The position numbers were made by a program, and so were the translations under genes. 64,000 nucleotides of DNA, from NCBI GenBank assembly GCA_033782935.1, contig JAWQEG010000710.1, positions 682,001 through 746,000 of the forward strand, in the 5' to 3' direction. The DNA is from Petrolisthes cinctipes. Its lineage: Eukaryota; Arthropoda; Malacostraca; Decapoda; Porcellanidae. The notes beneath the pieces are model-generated. The model searched no databases and was not told where the DNA came from. It saw only the letters and a program-made list of their open reading frames with translations. Below, in pieces: positions 10,457-23,480 of this stretch. The first letter of the stretch is position 1, and each line of letters opens with the position of its first letter.

Positions 10457-10532
10457 GCAAATGGAACCATTTATTTATTTGTTTCTTCCTTTCCTCCACT
10501 CACTATATGTAAAAAAAAAAAAAAAAAAAAAA
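10457..10532 (+). other. LINE 3' UTR and poly(A) tail
   Basis: After the TAG stop at 10454-10456, 54 bp of T-rich sequence containing ATTTATTTATTT end in CACTATATGT. An uninterrupted run of 22 A follows (10511-10532). The last two A residues are accounted for by the satellite target, which continues ATATCAACAG. No AATAAA signal is present. A pure tail of this length is consistent with a young insertion. Confidence 0.9.
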
Positions 10533-11720
10533 TATCAACAGTCATTCATTTTGTTGTGGGTGTGTGGATGTCATTATAATGCTTAGACTGTAAATATCAA
10601 CAGTCAATCATGGGGTGGTGGGTGTGTGGGTGTCATTACAGTGCTTGGACTGTAAATATCAACAGTCTTTCATGTAGTGGTGGGAGTGTGGGTGTCTTTA
10701 CAGTGTATTGATTGTAATTATTAACAGTCAATCATAGGGTGGTGGGCGTCATTACAGTGCTTGGACTGTAAATATCAAACATAATTCATGGGATGGTGGG
10801 TGTGGGGGTGTCATTACAGTGCTTGAACTGTAAATATCAACAGTCAATCATGGGGTGGTGGGTATGTGGGTGTCATTACAGTGCTTGGACTGTCAATATC
10901 AACAGTCATTCATGGGACCGTAAGTGTATGGGTGTCATTACAGTGTTTTGATTGTAAATATCAACAGTCATTCATAGGGTCGTGGGTATCATTAGAGTGC
11001 TTGGACTGTAAATATCAACAGTCATTTATAGAGTGGTGGGTGTTTGAGTGTCATTACAGTCCTTGAACTGTAAATATCAACAGTCAATCATGAGGTAGTG
11101 GGTGTGTGGGTGTCATTAGAGTGCATAGACTGTAAATATCAACAGTCATTCATAGATTGGTGGGTGTCATTTGAGTTCTTGAACTGTAAATATCAACAGT
11201 CATTAATGGGGTGGTGAGTGTCTGGGTGTTATTATAGTTCATGGACTATAAATATCAACCATATTTCTATGGGTTGTCGGTGTGTGGGTGTCATTACAGT
11301 GCTTTGTCTGTAAATATTAAGAGTCATTCATGGGGTGGTGGGTGTGTGGGTGTCATTATAGTGCTTGGACTGTAAATACCAACAGTCATTCATGGGGTAG
11401 TTGGTGTGTGGGTGTCATTACAGTGTTTGGACTGTAAATATCAAGTCATTAATGGGGTGGTGGGTGTTTGTGTGTCATTATTGCTTGGACTGTAAATATC
11501 AACAGTCATTCATGAGGTGATGGGTGTGTGGGTGTCATTACAGTGCTTGGACTGTAAATATCAACAGTCATATATGGGATGATGGGAGTTTGGGTGTCAT
11601 TACATTGCTTGGACTGTAAATATCAACAGTCAATCATGGTGTGGTGGGTGTCGTAACAGTGCTTGGACTGTAAATATCAACAGTCATTCATAGGGTGGTG
11701 GGTGTGTGGGTGTTATTACA

Positions 11721-11774
11721 GTGCTTTGACTGTAAATATCAACAGTCATTCAGAGGGTGGTGGGTGTCATTAGA
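11721..11774 (+). repeat. 54-bp monomer subfamily (type example)
   Basis: This unit starts GTGCTTTGACTG, has CATTCAGAGGG in place of CATTCATGGGG, and ends TCATTAGA in place of TCATTACA. It lacks 8 bp (TGTGTGGG) between two GGGTGT direct repeats of the G-rich tail, as expected from replication slippage. The features travel together at many sites, for example near 697, 1494, 4201, 12022, 41518 and 44761, so this is an inherited subfamily and not a repeated accident. At 54 bp the unit keeps reading frame, which lengthens chance ORFs that cross it. Confidence 0.85.
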
Positions 11775-13889
11775 GTGCTTGGACTGTAAATATCAACAGT
11801 TATTCATGGGGTGGTGGGTGTGTGGGTATCATGAAAGTGCTTGGACTGTAAATATCAACAGTCATTCATGGGGTGGTGAGTGTGTGGGTGTCATTGCAGT
11901 TCTTGGACTGTAAATATCAACCATCATTCATTGGGTGGTGTGTGTGTGGGTGTCATTACAGTGCTTAAACTGTGAATATCAACAGTCATTCATGGGTATG
12001 TGAGTGTGTGGGTATTATTACAGTGCTTTGACTGTAAATATCAACAGTCATTCAGAGGGTGGTGGGTGTCATTAGAGTGCTTCGACTGTAAATATCAACA
12101 GTCATTCAGAGGGTATTGGGTGTCATTAGAGTGCTTAGACTGTAAATATCAACAGTTATTTATGGGGTGGTGGGTGTGTGGGTGTTATTACAGTGCTTTG
12201 ACTGTAAATATCAACAGTCATTCATAGGGTGGTGGGTGTCATTAGAGTGCTTGTACTGTAAATATCAACAGTTATTCATGGGGTTGTGGGTGTGTGGATA
12301 TCATGAAAGTGCTTGGACTGTAAATATCAACAGTCATTCATGGGGTGGTGAGTGTGTGGGTGTCATTGCAGTTCTTGGACTCTAAATATCAACCATCATT
12401 CATTGGGTGGTGTTTGTGTGGGTGTCATTACAGTGCTTGGTCTGTGAATATCAACAGTCATTCATAGGGTTGTGAGTGTGTGGGTATTATTTCAGTGCTT
12501 TGACTGTAAATATCAACAGTCATTCAGAGGGTGGTGGGTGTCATTAGAGTGCTTGGACTGTAAATATTAACAGTCATTCATGGGGTGATGGGTGTTTGGA
12601 TGTCATTACCGTGCTTGGACTGAAAATATCATCAGTCATTTATGGGGTGGTGGGTGTGTGGGTGTCATTACAGTGCTTGGACTTTAAATATCTACCATCA
12701 TTCATAGGGTGGTGGGTGTGTGAGTGTCATTACTGAGCTTGGACTGTAAATATCAACAGTCATTCATGGAGTGGTGGGTGTGTGGATGTCATTATTGTGC
12801 TTGTACTGTAAATATCAACAGTCAATCATGGGGTGGTGGGTGTGTGGGTGTCATTACAGTGCTTGGACTGTAAATATCAACAGTCTTTCATGGGGTGGTG
12901 TGTGTGTGGGTGTCATTACAGTGTTTTGATTGTAATTATCAACAGTCAATCATAGGGTGGTGTGTGTCATTACAGTGCTTGGACTGTCAATATAAACAGT
13001 CATTTATAGGGTGGTGGTTGTGTGGGTGTCTATACAGTGCTTGGACTGTAAATATCAAACATAATTCATGGGATGGTGGGTGTGGGGGTGTCATTACAAT
13101 GCTTGGACTCTAAATATCAACAGTCAATCATGGGGTGATGGGTGTGTGGGTGTCATTACAGTGCTTGGACTGTAAATATCAACAGTCATTCATGGGATCG
13201 TGGGTGTATGGGTGTCATTACAGTGTTTTGATTGTAAATATCAACAGTCATTCTTAGGGTGGTGGGTATCATTAGAGTGCTTGGACTATAAATATCAACA
13301 GTCATTCATGGGATTGTGGGTGTGTGGTTGTCATTACAGTGCTTGGACTGTAAATATCAACAGTCAATCATGAGGTAGTGGGTGTGTGGGTGTCATTAGA
13401 GTGCTTAGACTGTAAATATCAACAGTCAATCATAGGGTGGTAGGTGGCATTACAGTGATTGGACTGTAAATATCAACAGTCATTCTTGGGGTGATGGTTG
13501 TGTGGGTGTTATTACAGTGCTTTGACTGTAAATATCAACAGTCATTCAGAGGGTGGTGGGTGTCATTAGAGTTCATGGACTGTAAATATTAACAGTCATT
13601 CATGGGGTGGTGGGTGTTTAAATGTCATTACAGTGCTTGGACTGAAAATATCAACAGTCATTTATGGGGTGGTGGGTGGGTGGGTGTCATTACAGTGCTT
13701 AGACTTTAAATATCTACTATCATTCATGGGGTTATGGGCGTGTGGGTGTCATTACAGTGCTTGGACTGTAAATATCAACAGTCATTCATAGGGTGGTGGG
13801 TGTGTGAGTGTCATTACTGAGCTTGGACTGTAAATATCAACAGTCATTCATGGAGTGGTGGGTGTGTGGATGTCATTATAGTTCTTAGA

Positions 13890-16800
13890 CTGTAAATATC
13901 AACAGTCAATCATGGGGTGGTGGGTGTGTGGGTGTCATTACAGTGCTTGGACTGTAAATATCAACAGTCTTTTATGGGGTGGTGGGTGTGTGGGTGTCAT
14001 TACAGTGTTTTGATTGTAAATATCAACAGTCAATCATAGGGTGGTGGGTGTCATTACAGTGCTTGGACAGTAAATATCAACAGTCATTTATAGGGTGGTG
14101 GTTGTGTGGGTGTCTTTACAGTGCTTGAACTGTAAATATCAAACATAATTCATGGGATGGTGGGTTTGGAGGTGTCATTACAGTGCTTGGACTCTAAATA
14201 TCAACAGTCAATCATGGGGTGGTGGGTGTGTGGGTGTCATTTCAGTGCTTGGACTGTAAATATCAACAGACATTCATGGGATCGTGGGTGTATGGGTGTC
14301 ATTACAGTGTTTTGATTGTAAATATCAACAGTCATTCATAGGGTGGTGGGTATCATTAAAGTGCTTGGACTGTAAATATCAACAGTCATTCATGGGGTTG
14401 TGGGTGTGTGGGTGTCATTACAGTGCTTGGACTGTAAATATTAACAGTCAATCATGAGGTAGTGGGTGTGTGGGTATCATTAGAGTGCTTAGACTGTAAA
14501 TATCAACAGTCAATCATAGGGTGGTGGGTGGCATTACAGTGATTGGACTGTAAATATCAACAGTCATTCATAGAGTGATGGGTGTGTGGGTGTCATTACA
14601 GTGTTTGGACTGAAAATTCAACATTCATTTATAGGGTGGTGGGTGATTGAGTGTCATTACATTGTTTGGACTGTAAATATCAACAGTCAATCATGAGGTA
14701 GTCGGTGTGTGGGTGTCATTAGAGTGCTTAGACTGTAAATATGAACAGTCCTTCATAGATTTATGGGTGTCATTTAAGTGCTTGGACAGTAAATATCAAC
14801 AGTCATTAATGGGGTGGTGAGTGTATTTGTGTCATTATAGTGCATGGACTGTAAATATCAATCATATTTCATGGGGTTGTCGGTGTGTGGGCGTCATTAC
14901 AGTGCTTTGTCTGTAAATATCAGGAGTCATTCATGGGGTGGTGGGTGTGAGGGTGTCATTACAGTGTTCGGACTGTAAATATCAACAGTCATTAATGTGG
15001 TGGTGGGTGTGTGGGTGTCATTATAGTGCTTGGACTGTAAATACCTACAGTCATTCATGGGTTGGTTGGTGTGTGGGTGTCATAACAGTGCTTGGACAGT
15101 AAATATTAAGTTTTTAATGGGGTGGTGGGTGTGTGTGTGTCATTATTGCTTGGACTGTAAATATCAACAGTCAATCATGGGGTGGTGGGTGTGTGGGTGT
15201 CATTACAGTGCTTGGACTGTAAATATCAACAGTCTTTTATGGGGTGGTGGGTGTGTGGGTGTCATTACAGTGTTTTGATTGTAAATATCAACAGTCAATC
15301 ATAGGGTGGTGGGTGTCATTACAGTGCTTGGACAGTAAATATCAACAGTCATTTATAGGGTGGTGGTTGTGTGGGTGTCTTTACAGTGCTTGAACTGTAA
15401 ATATCAAACATAATTCATGGGATGGTGGGTTTGGAGGTGTCATTACAGTGCTTGGACTCTAAATATCAACAGTCAATCATGGGGTGGTGGGTGTGTGGGT
15501 GTCATTTCAGTGCTTGGACTGTAAATATCAACAGTCTTTCATGGGATCGTGGGTGTATGGGTGTCATTACAGTGTTTTGATTGTAAATATCAACAGTCAT
15601 TCATAGGGTGGTGGGTATCATTAAAGTGCTTGGACTGTAAATATCAACAGTCATTCATGGGGTTGTGGGTGTGTGGGTGTCATTACAGTGCTTGGACTGT
15701 AAATATTAACAGTCAATCATGAGGTAGTGGGTGTGTGGGTATCATTAGAGTGCTTAGACTGTAAATATCAACAGTCAATCATAGGGTGGTGGGTGGCATT
15801 ACAGTGATTGGACTGTAAATATCAACAGTCATTCATAGAGTGATGGGTGTGTGGGTGTCATTACAGTGTTTGGACTGAAAATTCAACATTCATTTATAGG
15901 GTGGTGGGTGATTGAGTGTCATTACATTGTTTGGACTGTAAATATCAACAGTCAATCATGAGGTAGTCGGTGTGTGGGTGTCATTAGAGTGCTTAGACTG
16001 TAAATATGAACAGTCCTTCATAGATTTATGGGTGTCATTTAAGTGCTTGGACTGTAAATATCAACAGTCATTAATGGGGTGGTGAGTGTATTTGTGTCAT
16101 TATAGTGCATGGACTGTAAATATCAATCATATTTCATGGGGTTGTCGGTGTGTGGGCGTCATTACAGTGCTTTGTCTGTAAATATCAGGAGTCATTCATG
16201 GGGTGGTGGGTGTGAGGGTGTCATTACAGTGTTCGGACTGTAAATATCAACAGTCATTAATGTGGTGGTGGGTGTGTGGGTGTCATTATAGTGCTTGGAC
16301 TGTAAATACCTACAGTCATTCATGGGTTGGTTGGTGTGTGGGTGTCATAACAGTGCTTGGACAGTAAATATTAAGTTTTTAATGGGGTGGTAGGTGTGTG
16401 TGTGTCATTATTGCTTGGACTGTAAATATCAACAGTCAATCATGGGGTGGTGGGTGTGTGGGTGTCATTACAGTGCTTGGACTGTAAATATCAACAGTCT
16501 TTTATGGGGTGGTGGGTGTGTGGGTGTCATTACAGTGTTTTGATTGTAAATATCAACAGTCAATCATAGGGTGGTGGGTGTCATTACAGTGCTTGGACAG
16601 TAAATATCAACAGTCATTTATAGGGTGGTGGTTGTTTGGGTGTCTTTACAGTGCTTGAACTGTAAATATCAAACATAATTCATGGGATGGTGGGTTTGGA
16701 GGTGTCATTACAGTGCTTGGACTCTAAATATCAACAGTCAATCATGGGGTGGTGGGTGTGTGGGTGTCATTTCAGTGCTTGGACTGTAAATATCAACAGT

Positions 16801-17690
16801 CTTTCATGGGATCGTGGGTGTATGGGTGTCATTACAGTGTTTTGATTGTAAATATCAACAGTCATTCATAGGGTGATGGGTATCATTAAAGTGCTTGGAC
16901 TGTAAATATCAACAGTCATTCATGGGGTTGTGGGTGTGTGGGTGTCATTACAGTGCTTGGACTGTAAATATTAACAGTCAATCATGAGGTAGTGGGTGTG
17001 TGGGTATCATTAGAGTGCTTAGACTGTAAATATCAACAGTCAATCATAGGGTGGTGGGTGGCATTACAGTGATTGGACTGTAAATATCAACAGTCATTCA
17101 TAGAGTGATGGGTGTGTGGGTGTCATTACAGTGTTTGGACTGAAAATTCAACATTCATTTATAGGGTGGTGGGTGATTGAGTGTCATTACATTGTTTGGA
17201 CTGTAAATATCAACAGTCAATCATGAGGTAGTCGGTGTGTGGGTGTCATTAGAGTGCTTAGACTGTAAATATGAACAGTCCTTCATAGATTTATGGGTGT
17301 CATTTAAGTGCTTGGACTGTAAATATCAACAGTCATTAATGGGGTGGTGAGTGTATTTGTGTCATTATAGTGCATGGACTGTAAATATCAATCATATTTC
17401 ATGGGGTTGTCGGTGTGTGGGCGTCATTACAGTGCTTTGTCTGTAAATATCAGGAGTCATTCATGGGGTGGTGGGTGTGAGGGTGTCATTACAGTGTTCG
17501 AACTGTAAATATCAACAGTCATTAATGTGGTGGTGGGTGTGTGGGTGTCATTATAGTGCTTGGACTGTAAATACCTACAGTCATTCATGGGTTGGTTGGT
17601 GTGTGGGTGTCATAACAGTGCTTGGACAGTAAATATTAAGTTTTTAATGGGGTGGTGGGTGTGTGTGTGTCATTATTGCTTGGACTGTAA
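13890..17690 (+). repeat. Higher-order repeat, period 1,265 bp, three copies
   Basis: A block of about 21 monomers repeats three times with exact spacing. The landmark AGTCTTTTATGG occurs at 13966, 15231 and 16496, and GTCGGTGTGTGGG at 14701 recurs 2,530 bp later at 17231. By eye the copies differ at only a handful of bases: CAGACATTC in copy one against CAGTCTTTC in copies two and three, GTTGTTTGGG only in copy three, and GGACAGTAAAT near 14784 only in copy one. The third copy ends at about 17,690, where the pattern switches to the block shared with 3.6-6.3 kb. Recent unequal exchange or an assembly duplication would both give this picture. Confidence 0.92.
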
Positions 17691-19870
17691 ATATCAACAG
17701 TCATTAATTGGGGGGGTGGCATTACAGTGCTTGGACTGTAAATATCAACAGTCATTCATGAGGTGATGGGTGTGTGGGTCTCATTACAGTGCTTGGACTC
17801 TAAATATCAACAGTCAATCATGGGGTGGTAGGTGTCATTACAGTGCTTGGACTGTAAATATCAACAGTCATTCATGGGGTGGTTGGTGTGTGGGTGTTAT
17901 TACAGTGCTTTGACTGTAAATATCAACAGTCATTCATGGGGTGGTGATGTGTGGGAGTCATTGCAGTTCTTGGACTGTAAATATCAAGATTCATTTATTG
18001 GGTGGTGTGTGTGTGGGTGTCATTACAGTGCTTGGACTGAGAATATCAACAGTCATTCATGGAGTGGTGAGTGTGTGGGTATTATTACAGTGCTTTGACT
18101 GTAAATATCAACAGTCATTCAGAGGGTGGTGGGTGTCATTAAAGTGCTTGGACTGTAAATATTAACAGTCATTCATGGGGTGTTCGATGTGTGGATGTCA
18201 TTACAGTGCTTGGACTGAAAACATCAACAGTCATTTATGGGGTGGTGTGTTTGTGGGTGTCATTACAGTGCTTAGACTATAAATATCAACAATCATTTAT
18301 GGGGTGGTGGGTGAGTGGGTTTTCATTACAGTACTTGGACTATAAATATCAACAGTCATTCATAGGGTGGTGGGTGTGTATGTGTCATTACAGAGCTTGG
18401 ACTGTAAATATCAGCAGTCATTCATGGGGTGGTGGGTGTGTGGATGTCATTACAGTGCTTGGACTGTAAATATCAACAGTCAATCATAGGGTGGTGGGTG
18501 TGTGGGTGTTATTACAGTGCTTGGACTGTAAATATCAACAGTCATTAATGGGGTGGTGGGTGTGTGGGTTTCATTACAGTGTTTTGATTGTAATTATCAA
18601 CATTCATTCATAGGATGGTGGGTGTCATTACGGTGCTTGGACTGTAAATATCAACAGTCATTCATGGGGTAGTGGTTGTGTGGGTGTCATTACAGTGCTT
18701 GGACTGTAAATATCAACCATAATTCTTAGGTTGGTGGGTGTATGGGTGTCATTACTGTGCTTGGACTGTAAATATCAACAGTCAATCATGAGGTGGTGGG
18801 TGTGTTGGTGTCATTACAGTGCTTGGACTGTAAATATCAAGTCATTCAAGGGGTGGTGGTTGTATGGGTGTCATGACAGTGATATGATTGTAAATATCAA
18901 CAGTCATTCATAGGGTGGTAAGTTTCATTCGAGTGCTTGGACTGTAAATTTCAACAGTCATTCATTGGGTTGTGGGTGTGTGGGTGTTATTACAGTGCTT
19001 TGACTGTAAATATCAACAGTCATTCATGGGGTGGTGATGTGTGGGAGTCATTGCAGTTCTTGGACTGTAAATATCAAGATTCATTCATTGGGTGGTGTGT
19101 GTGTGGGTGTCATTACAGTGCTTGGACTGTAAATATCAACAGTCATTCTTGGGGTGATGATTGTGTGAGTGTTATTACAGTGCTTTGACTGTAAATATCA
19201 ACAGTCATATAGAGGGTGGTGGGTGTCATTAGAGTGCTTGGACTGTAAATATTAACAGTCATTCATGGGGTGGTTGGTGTTTGGATGTCATTACAGTGCT
19301 TGGACTAAAAATATCAAAAGTAATATATGGGGTGGTGGGTGTGTGGGTGTCATTACAGAGCTTGGACTATAATTATCAACCATCATTTATGGGGTGGTGG
19401 GTGTGTGGGTGTCATTACAGAACTTGGACTGTAAATATCAACAGTCATTCATGGTGTTGTGGGTGTGTGGGTTTCATTACAGTGTTTTGATTGTAAATAT
19501 CAACAGTCATTCATAGAGTGGTGGGTGTCATTAGAGTGCTTGGACTGTAAATATCAACAGTTATTCATGGGGTGGTGGTTGTGTGGGTATCATAAAAGTG
19601 CTTGGACTGTAAATATCAACAGTCATTCATGGGGTGGTGAGTGTGTGGGTGTCATTGCAATTCTTGGACTGTAAATATCAACCATCATTTAGTGGGTGGT
19701 GTGTGTGTGTGTGTCATTACAGTGCTTGGTCTGTGAATATCAACAGTCACTCATAGGGTTGTGAGTGTGTGTGTATTATTTCAGTGTTTTGACTGTAAAT
19801 ATCAACAGTCATTCAGAGGGTGGTGGGAATCATTAGAGGGCTTGTACTGTAAATATCAACAGTCATTCAT
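17500..19870 (+). repeat. Segment paralogous to ~3,600-6,300
   Basis: This is the downstream partner of the 3.6-6.3 kb block, with the same order of variant units, including the GTGGTGATGTGTGGGAG and GAAAACATCAACAG units. It holds a single copy of the segment duplicated with 543-bp period on the left, and two extra monomers near 19.4 kb. It follows directly on the 1,265-bp triple repeat. Confidence 0.75.
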
Positions 19871-22339
19871 AGGGTGGTGGGTGTGTGGATAGCATTACAG
19901 TGCTTGGACTAAAAACATCAACAGTCATTTATGGGGTGGTGGGTGTGAGGGTGTCATTACAGTGCTTGGACTATAAATATCAACCATCATTTAAGGGGTG
20001 GTGTGTGAGTGGGTGTCATTACAGTGCTTGGACTGTAGATATCAACAGTCAATCATGGGGTGGTGGGTGTGTGGGTGTCATTACAGTGTTTTGATTGTAA
20101 ATATCAACAGTCATTCATAGGGTGGTGGGTATCATTAGGGTGCTTGGACTGTATATATCAACAGTCATTCATGGGGTTGTAGGTGTGTGGTTGTCATTAC
20201 AGTGCTTGGACTGTAAATATCAACAGTCATTTATAGAGTGGTGGGTGTTTAAATGTCATTACATTGCTTGGACTGTAAATATTAACAGTCAATCATGAGG
20301 TAGTGGGTGTGTGGGTATCATTAGAGTGCTTAGACTGTAAATATCAACAGTCATTCATAGATTGGTGGGTGTCATTTGAGTGCTTGGATTGTAAATATCA
20401 ACAGTCATTAATAAGTTGGTGAGTGTATGGGTGTCATTATAGTGCATGGACTGTAAATATCAACCATATTTCATGGGGTTGTGGGTGTGTGGGTGTCATT
20501 ACAGTGCTTTGTCTGTAAATATCAAGAGTCATTCATGGGGTGGTGGGTGTGAGGGTGTCATTACAGTGTTCGGACTGTAAATATCAACAGTCATTCATCG
20601 GGTGGAGGGTGTGTAGGTGTCATTATAGTGCTTGGATTGTAAATACCAACAGTCATTCATACGGTGGTTGGTGTGTGGGTGTCAATACAGTGATTGGACT
20701 GTAAATATCAAGTCAATAATGGGGTGGTGGGTGTGTGTGTGTCATTATTGCTTGGACTGTAAATATCAACAGTCATTCATGGGGGGGGGTGGCATTATAG
20801 TGCTTGAACAGTAAATATCAACAGTCATTCATGAGGTGATGGGTGTGTGGGTGTCATTACAGTGCTTGGACTGTAAATATCAGCAGTCATTTATGGGGTG
20901 GTGGGTATTTGGGTGTCATTACATTGCTTGGACTGTAAATATCAACATTTAATCATGGGGTGGTGGGTGTCATTACAGTGCTTGGACTGTAAATATCAAC
21001 AGTCATTCATATGGTGGTGGGTGTGTGGGTGTTATTACAATGCTTTGACTGTAAATATCAACAGTCATTCAGAGGGTGGTAGGTGTTATTAGAGTGCTTG
21101 GACTATAAATATCAACATCTATTCATAGCGTGATGGGTATGTGGGTATCATGAAAGTGTTTGAACCGTAAATATCAACAGTCATTCATGGGGTGGTGATG
21201 TGTGGGAGTCATTGCAGTTCTTGGACTGTAAATATCAACCATCATTCATTTGGTGGTGTGTGTGTGGGTGTCATTACAGTGCTTGGACTGTGAATATCAA
21301 CAGTCATTCATGGGGTGGTGAGTGTGTGTGTATTATTACAGTGCTTTGACTGTAAATATCAACAGTCATTCAGAGGGTGATGGGTGTCATTAGAGTGCTT
21401 GGACTGTAAATATTAACAGTCATTCATGGGGTGTTGGGTGTGTGAATGTCATTACATTGCTTGAACTAATAATATTAACAGTCATTTATAGGGTGGTGGG
21501 TGTGTGGGTGTCAATACAGTGCTTGGACTATAAATATCAACCGTCATTTATGGGGTGGTGGGTGAGTGGGTTTTCATTACCGTGCTTGGACTATAAATAT
21601 CAACAGTCATTCATAGGGTGGTGGGTGTGTGAGAGTCAATACAGAGCTTGGACTGTAAATATTAACAGTCATTCATGGGGTGGTGGGTGTGTGGATGTCA
21701 TTACAGTGCTTGGACTGTAAATATCAACAATCAATCATAGGGTGGTGGGTGTGTGGGTGTCATTACACTGCTTGGACTGTAAATATCAACAGTCATTCAT
21801 GGTGTGGTGGGTGTGTGGGTGTCATTACAGTGTTTTGATTGTAATTATCAACAGTCATTCATATGATGGTGGGTGTCATTACAGTGCTTGGACTGTAAAT
21901 ATCAACAGTCATTCATGGGATGGTGGGAGTGTGGATGTCATTACAGTGCTTGGAGTGTAAATTTCAACCATAATTCATGGGGTGGTGGGTGTGGGGGTGT
22001 CATTACTGTGCTTGGACTGTAAATATCAACAGTCAATTATGGGGTGGTGGGTGTGTGGGGGTCATTACAGTGCTTGGACTGTAAATATCAAGTCATGTGA
22101 ATGGTGGTGGGTGTATGGGTGTCATTACAGTGATTTGATTGTAAATATCAACAGTCATTCATAGGGTGGTGGGTATCATTAGAGTGCTTGGACTGTAAAT
22201 ATCAAAAGTCATTCATGGGGTTGTGGGTGTTTGGGTGTCATTACAGTGCTTGGACTGTAAATATCAACTATAATTCATGGGGTCGTGGGTGTTGGAGTGT
22301 CATTACAGTGCTTTTACTGTAAATATCAACAGTCATTCA

Positions 22340-23480
22340 TGGGGTGGTGGGTGGCATTACAGTGCTTGGACTGTATATATCAAGAGTCATTCATAGGGTG
22401 ATGGGTGTGTGGGTGTCATTACAGTGTTTGGACTGTAAATATCAACAGTCATTTATAGGGTGTTGGGTGTTCGGGTGTCATTACATTGCTTGGAATGTAA
22501 ATATCAATATTCAATCATTGGGTGGTGGGTGTGTGGGTGTCATTACAATGCTTGGACTGTAAATATCAACAGTCATTCATAGGGTGGTGGGTGTGTGTGT
22601 TATTACAGAGCTTGAACTGTAATTATCAACAGTCATTCATGGAGTGGTAGGTGTGTGGGTGTCATTACAGTGCTTGGACTGTAAATATCAACAGTCATTC
22701 TTGAGGTGATGGTTGTGTGAGTGTTATTACAGTGCTTTGACTGTAAATATCAACAGTCATATAGAGGGTGGTGGGTGTCATTAGAGTGCTTGGACTGTAA
22801 ATATTAACAGTCATTCATTGGGTTGTGGGTGTGTGGATGTCATTATAGTGCTTGGACTGAAAATATCACCAGTCATTTATGGGGTGGTGGGTGTGTGGGT
22901 GTCATTACAGTGCTCGGACTATAATTATCAACCGTCATTTATGGGGTGGTGGGTGTGTGGGTGTCATTACAGTGCTTTGACTGTAAATATCCACGGTCAT
23001 TTATGTGGTGGTGGGTGTGAGGGTGTCATTACAGTGCTTGGACTGTAAATATCAACAGTCATTCATGAGGTGATGGGTGTGTGTGTGTCTTTATAGTGCT
23101 TGGACTGTAAATATCAACATTCATTCATGTGGTGGTGGGTTTGTGGGTGTCATTGCAGTGCTTGGACTGTAAATATCAAGTCATTTATGTGGTGGTGGGT
23201 GTGTGTGTGTCATTATTGCTTTGACTGTAAATATCAACAGTCATTTATGGGGTGGTGGGTGTGTGGGTGGCATTACAGCGCTTGGACTGTATATATCAAG
23301 AGTCATTCATAGGGTGATGGGTGTGTGGGTGTCATTACAGTGCTTGTACTGTAAATATCAACAGTCATTTATAGGGTGGTGGGTGTTTGGGTGTCATTAC
23401 ATTGCTTGGACTGTAAATATCAACAGTCAATCATGGGGTGGTGGGTGTGTGGGTGTCATTACAGTGCTGGGAATGTAAAC
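22340..23480 (+). repeat. Local repeat at 916-bp offset
   Basis: A run of units beginning with a GGTGGCATTACAG tail, followed by a TGTATATATCAAGAGTCATT head and a GGGTGATGGG tail, occurs at about 22,350 and again at about 23,266. Divergence between the two is higher than in the 1,265-bp copies. A related unit with CATCAAAAGTCATT follows near 23,480. Confidence 0.65.

Larger units (their letters stand above)
7170..10530 (+). mobile_element. Non-LTR retrotransposon (LINE), EN-RT type, inserted in satellite
   Basis: This is the only large unique block. It has a ~280-bp leader, one long ORF with endonuclease and reverse transcriptase, a 54-bp 3' UTR and an A tail. Satellite resumes in the same monomer on the right: GGACTGTA | AATATC. 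Comparison with the paralogous empty site near 36,954 gives a net insertion of 3,361 bp, matching 7170-10530. No target-site duplication is visible; at most a few A residues could be shared with the tail. The implied bottom-strand target is 5'-GATATTT/ACAGTC, which suits priming by a poly(A) RNA tail. I saw no ORF1, zinc knuckle, RNase H or LTR. The clade is probably within the Jockey/CR1/Rex1 range; RTE is less likely because the motif is YADD and the tail is plain poly(A). The intact frame suggests a fairly recent insertion. Confidence 0.95.

Noticed and set aside
7170..10530. Target-site duplication flanking the LINE
   Set aside because: The left flank GGACTGTA and the right flank AATATC together make one uninterrupted copy of the target; nothing beyond possible shared A residues is repeated.
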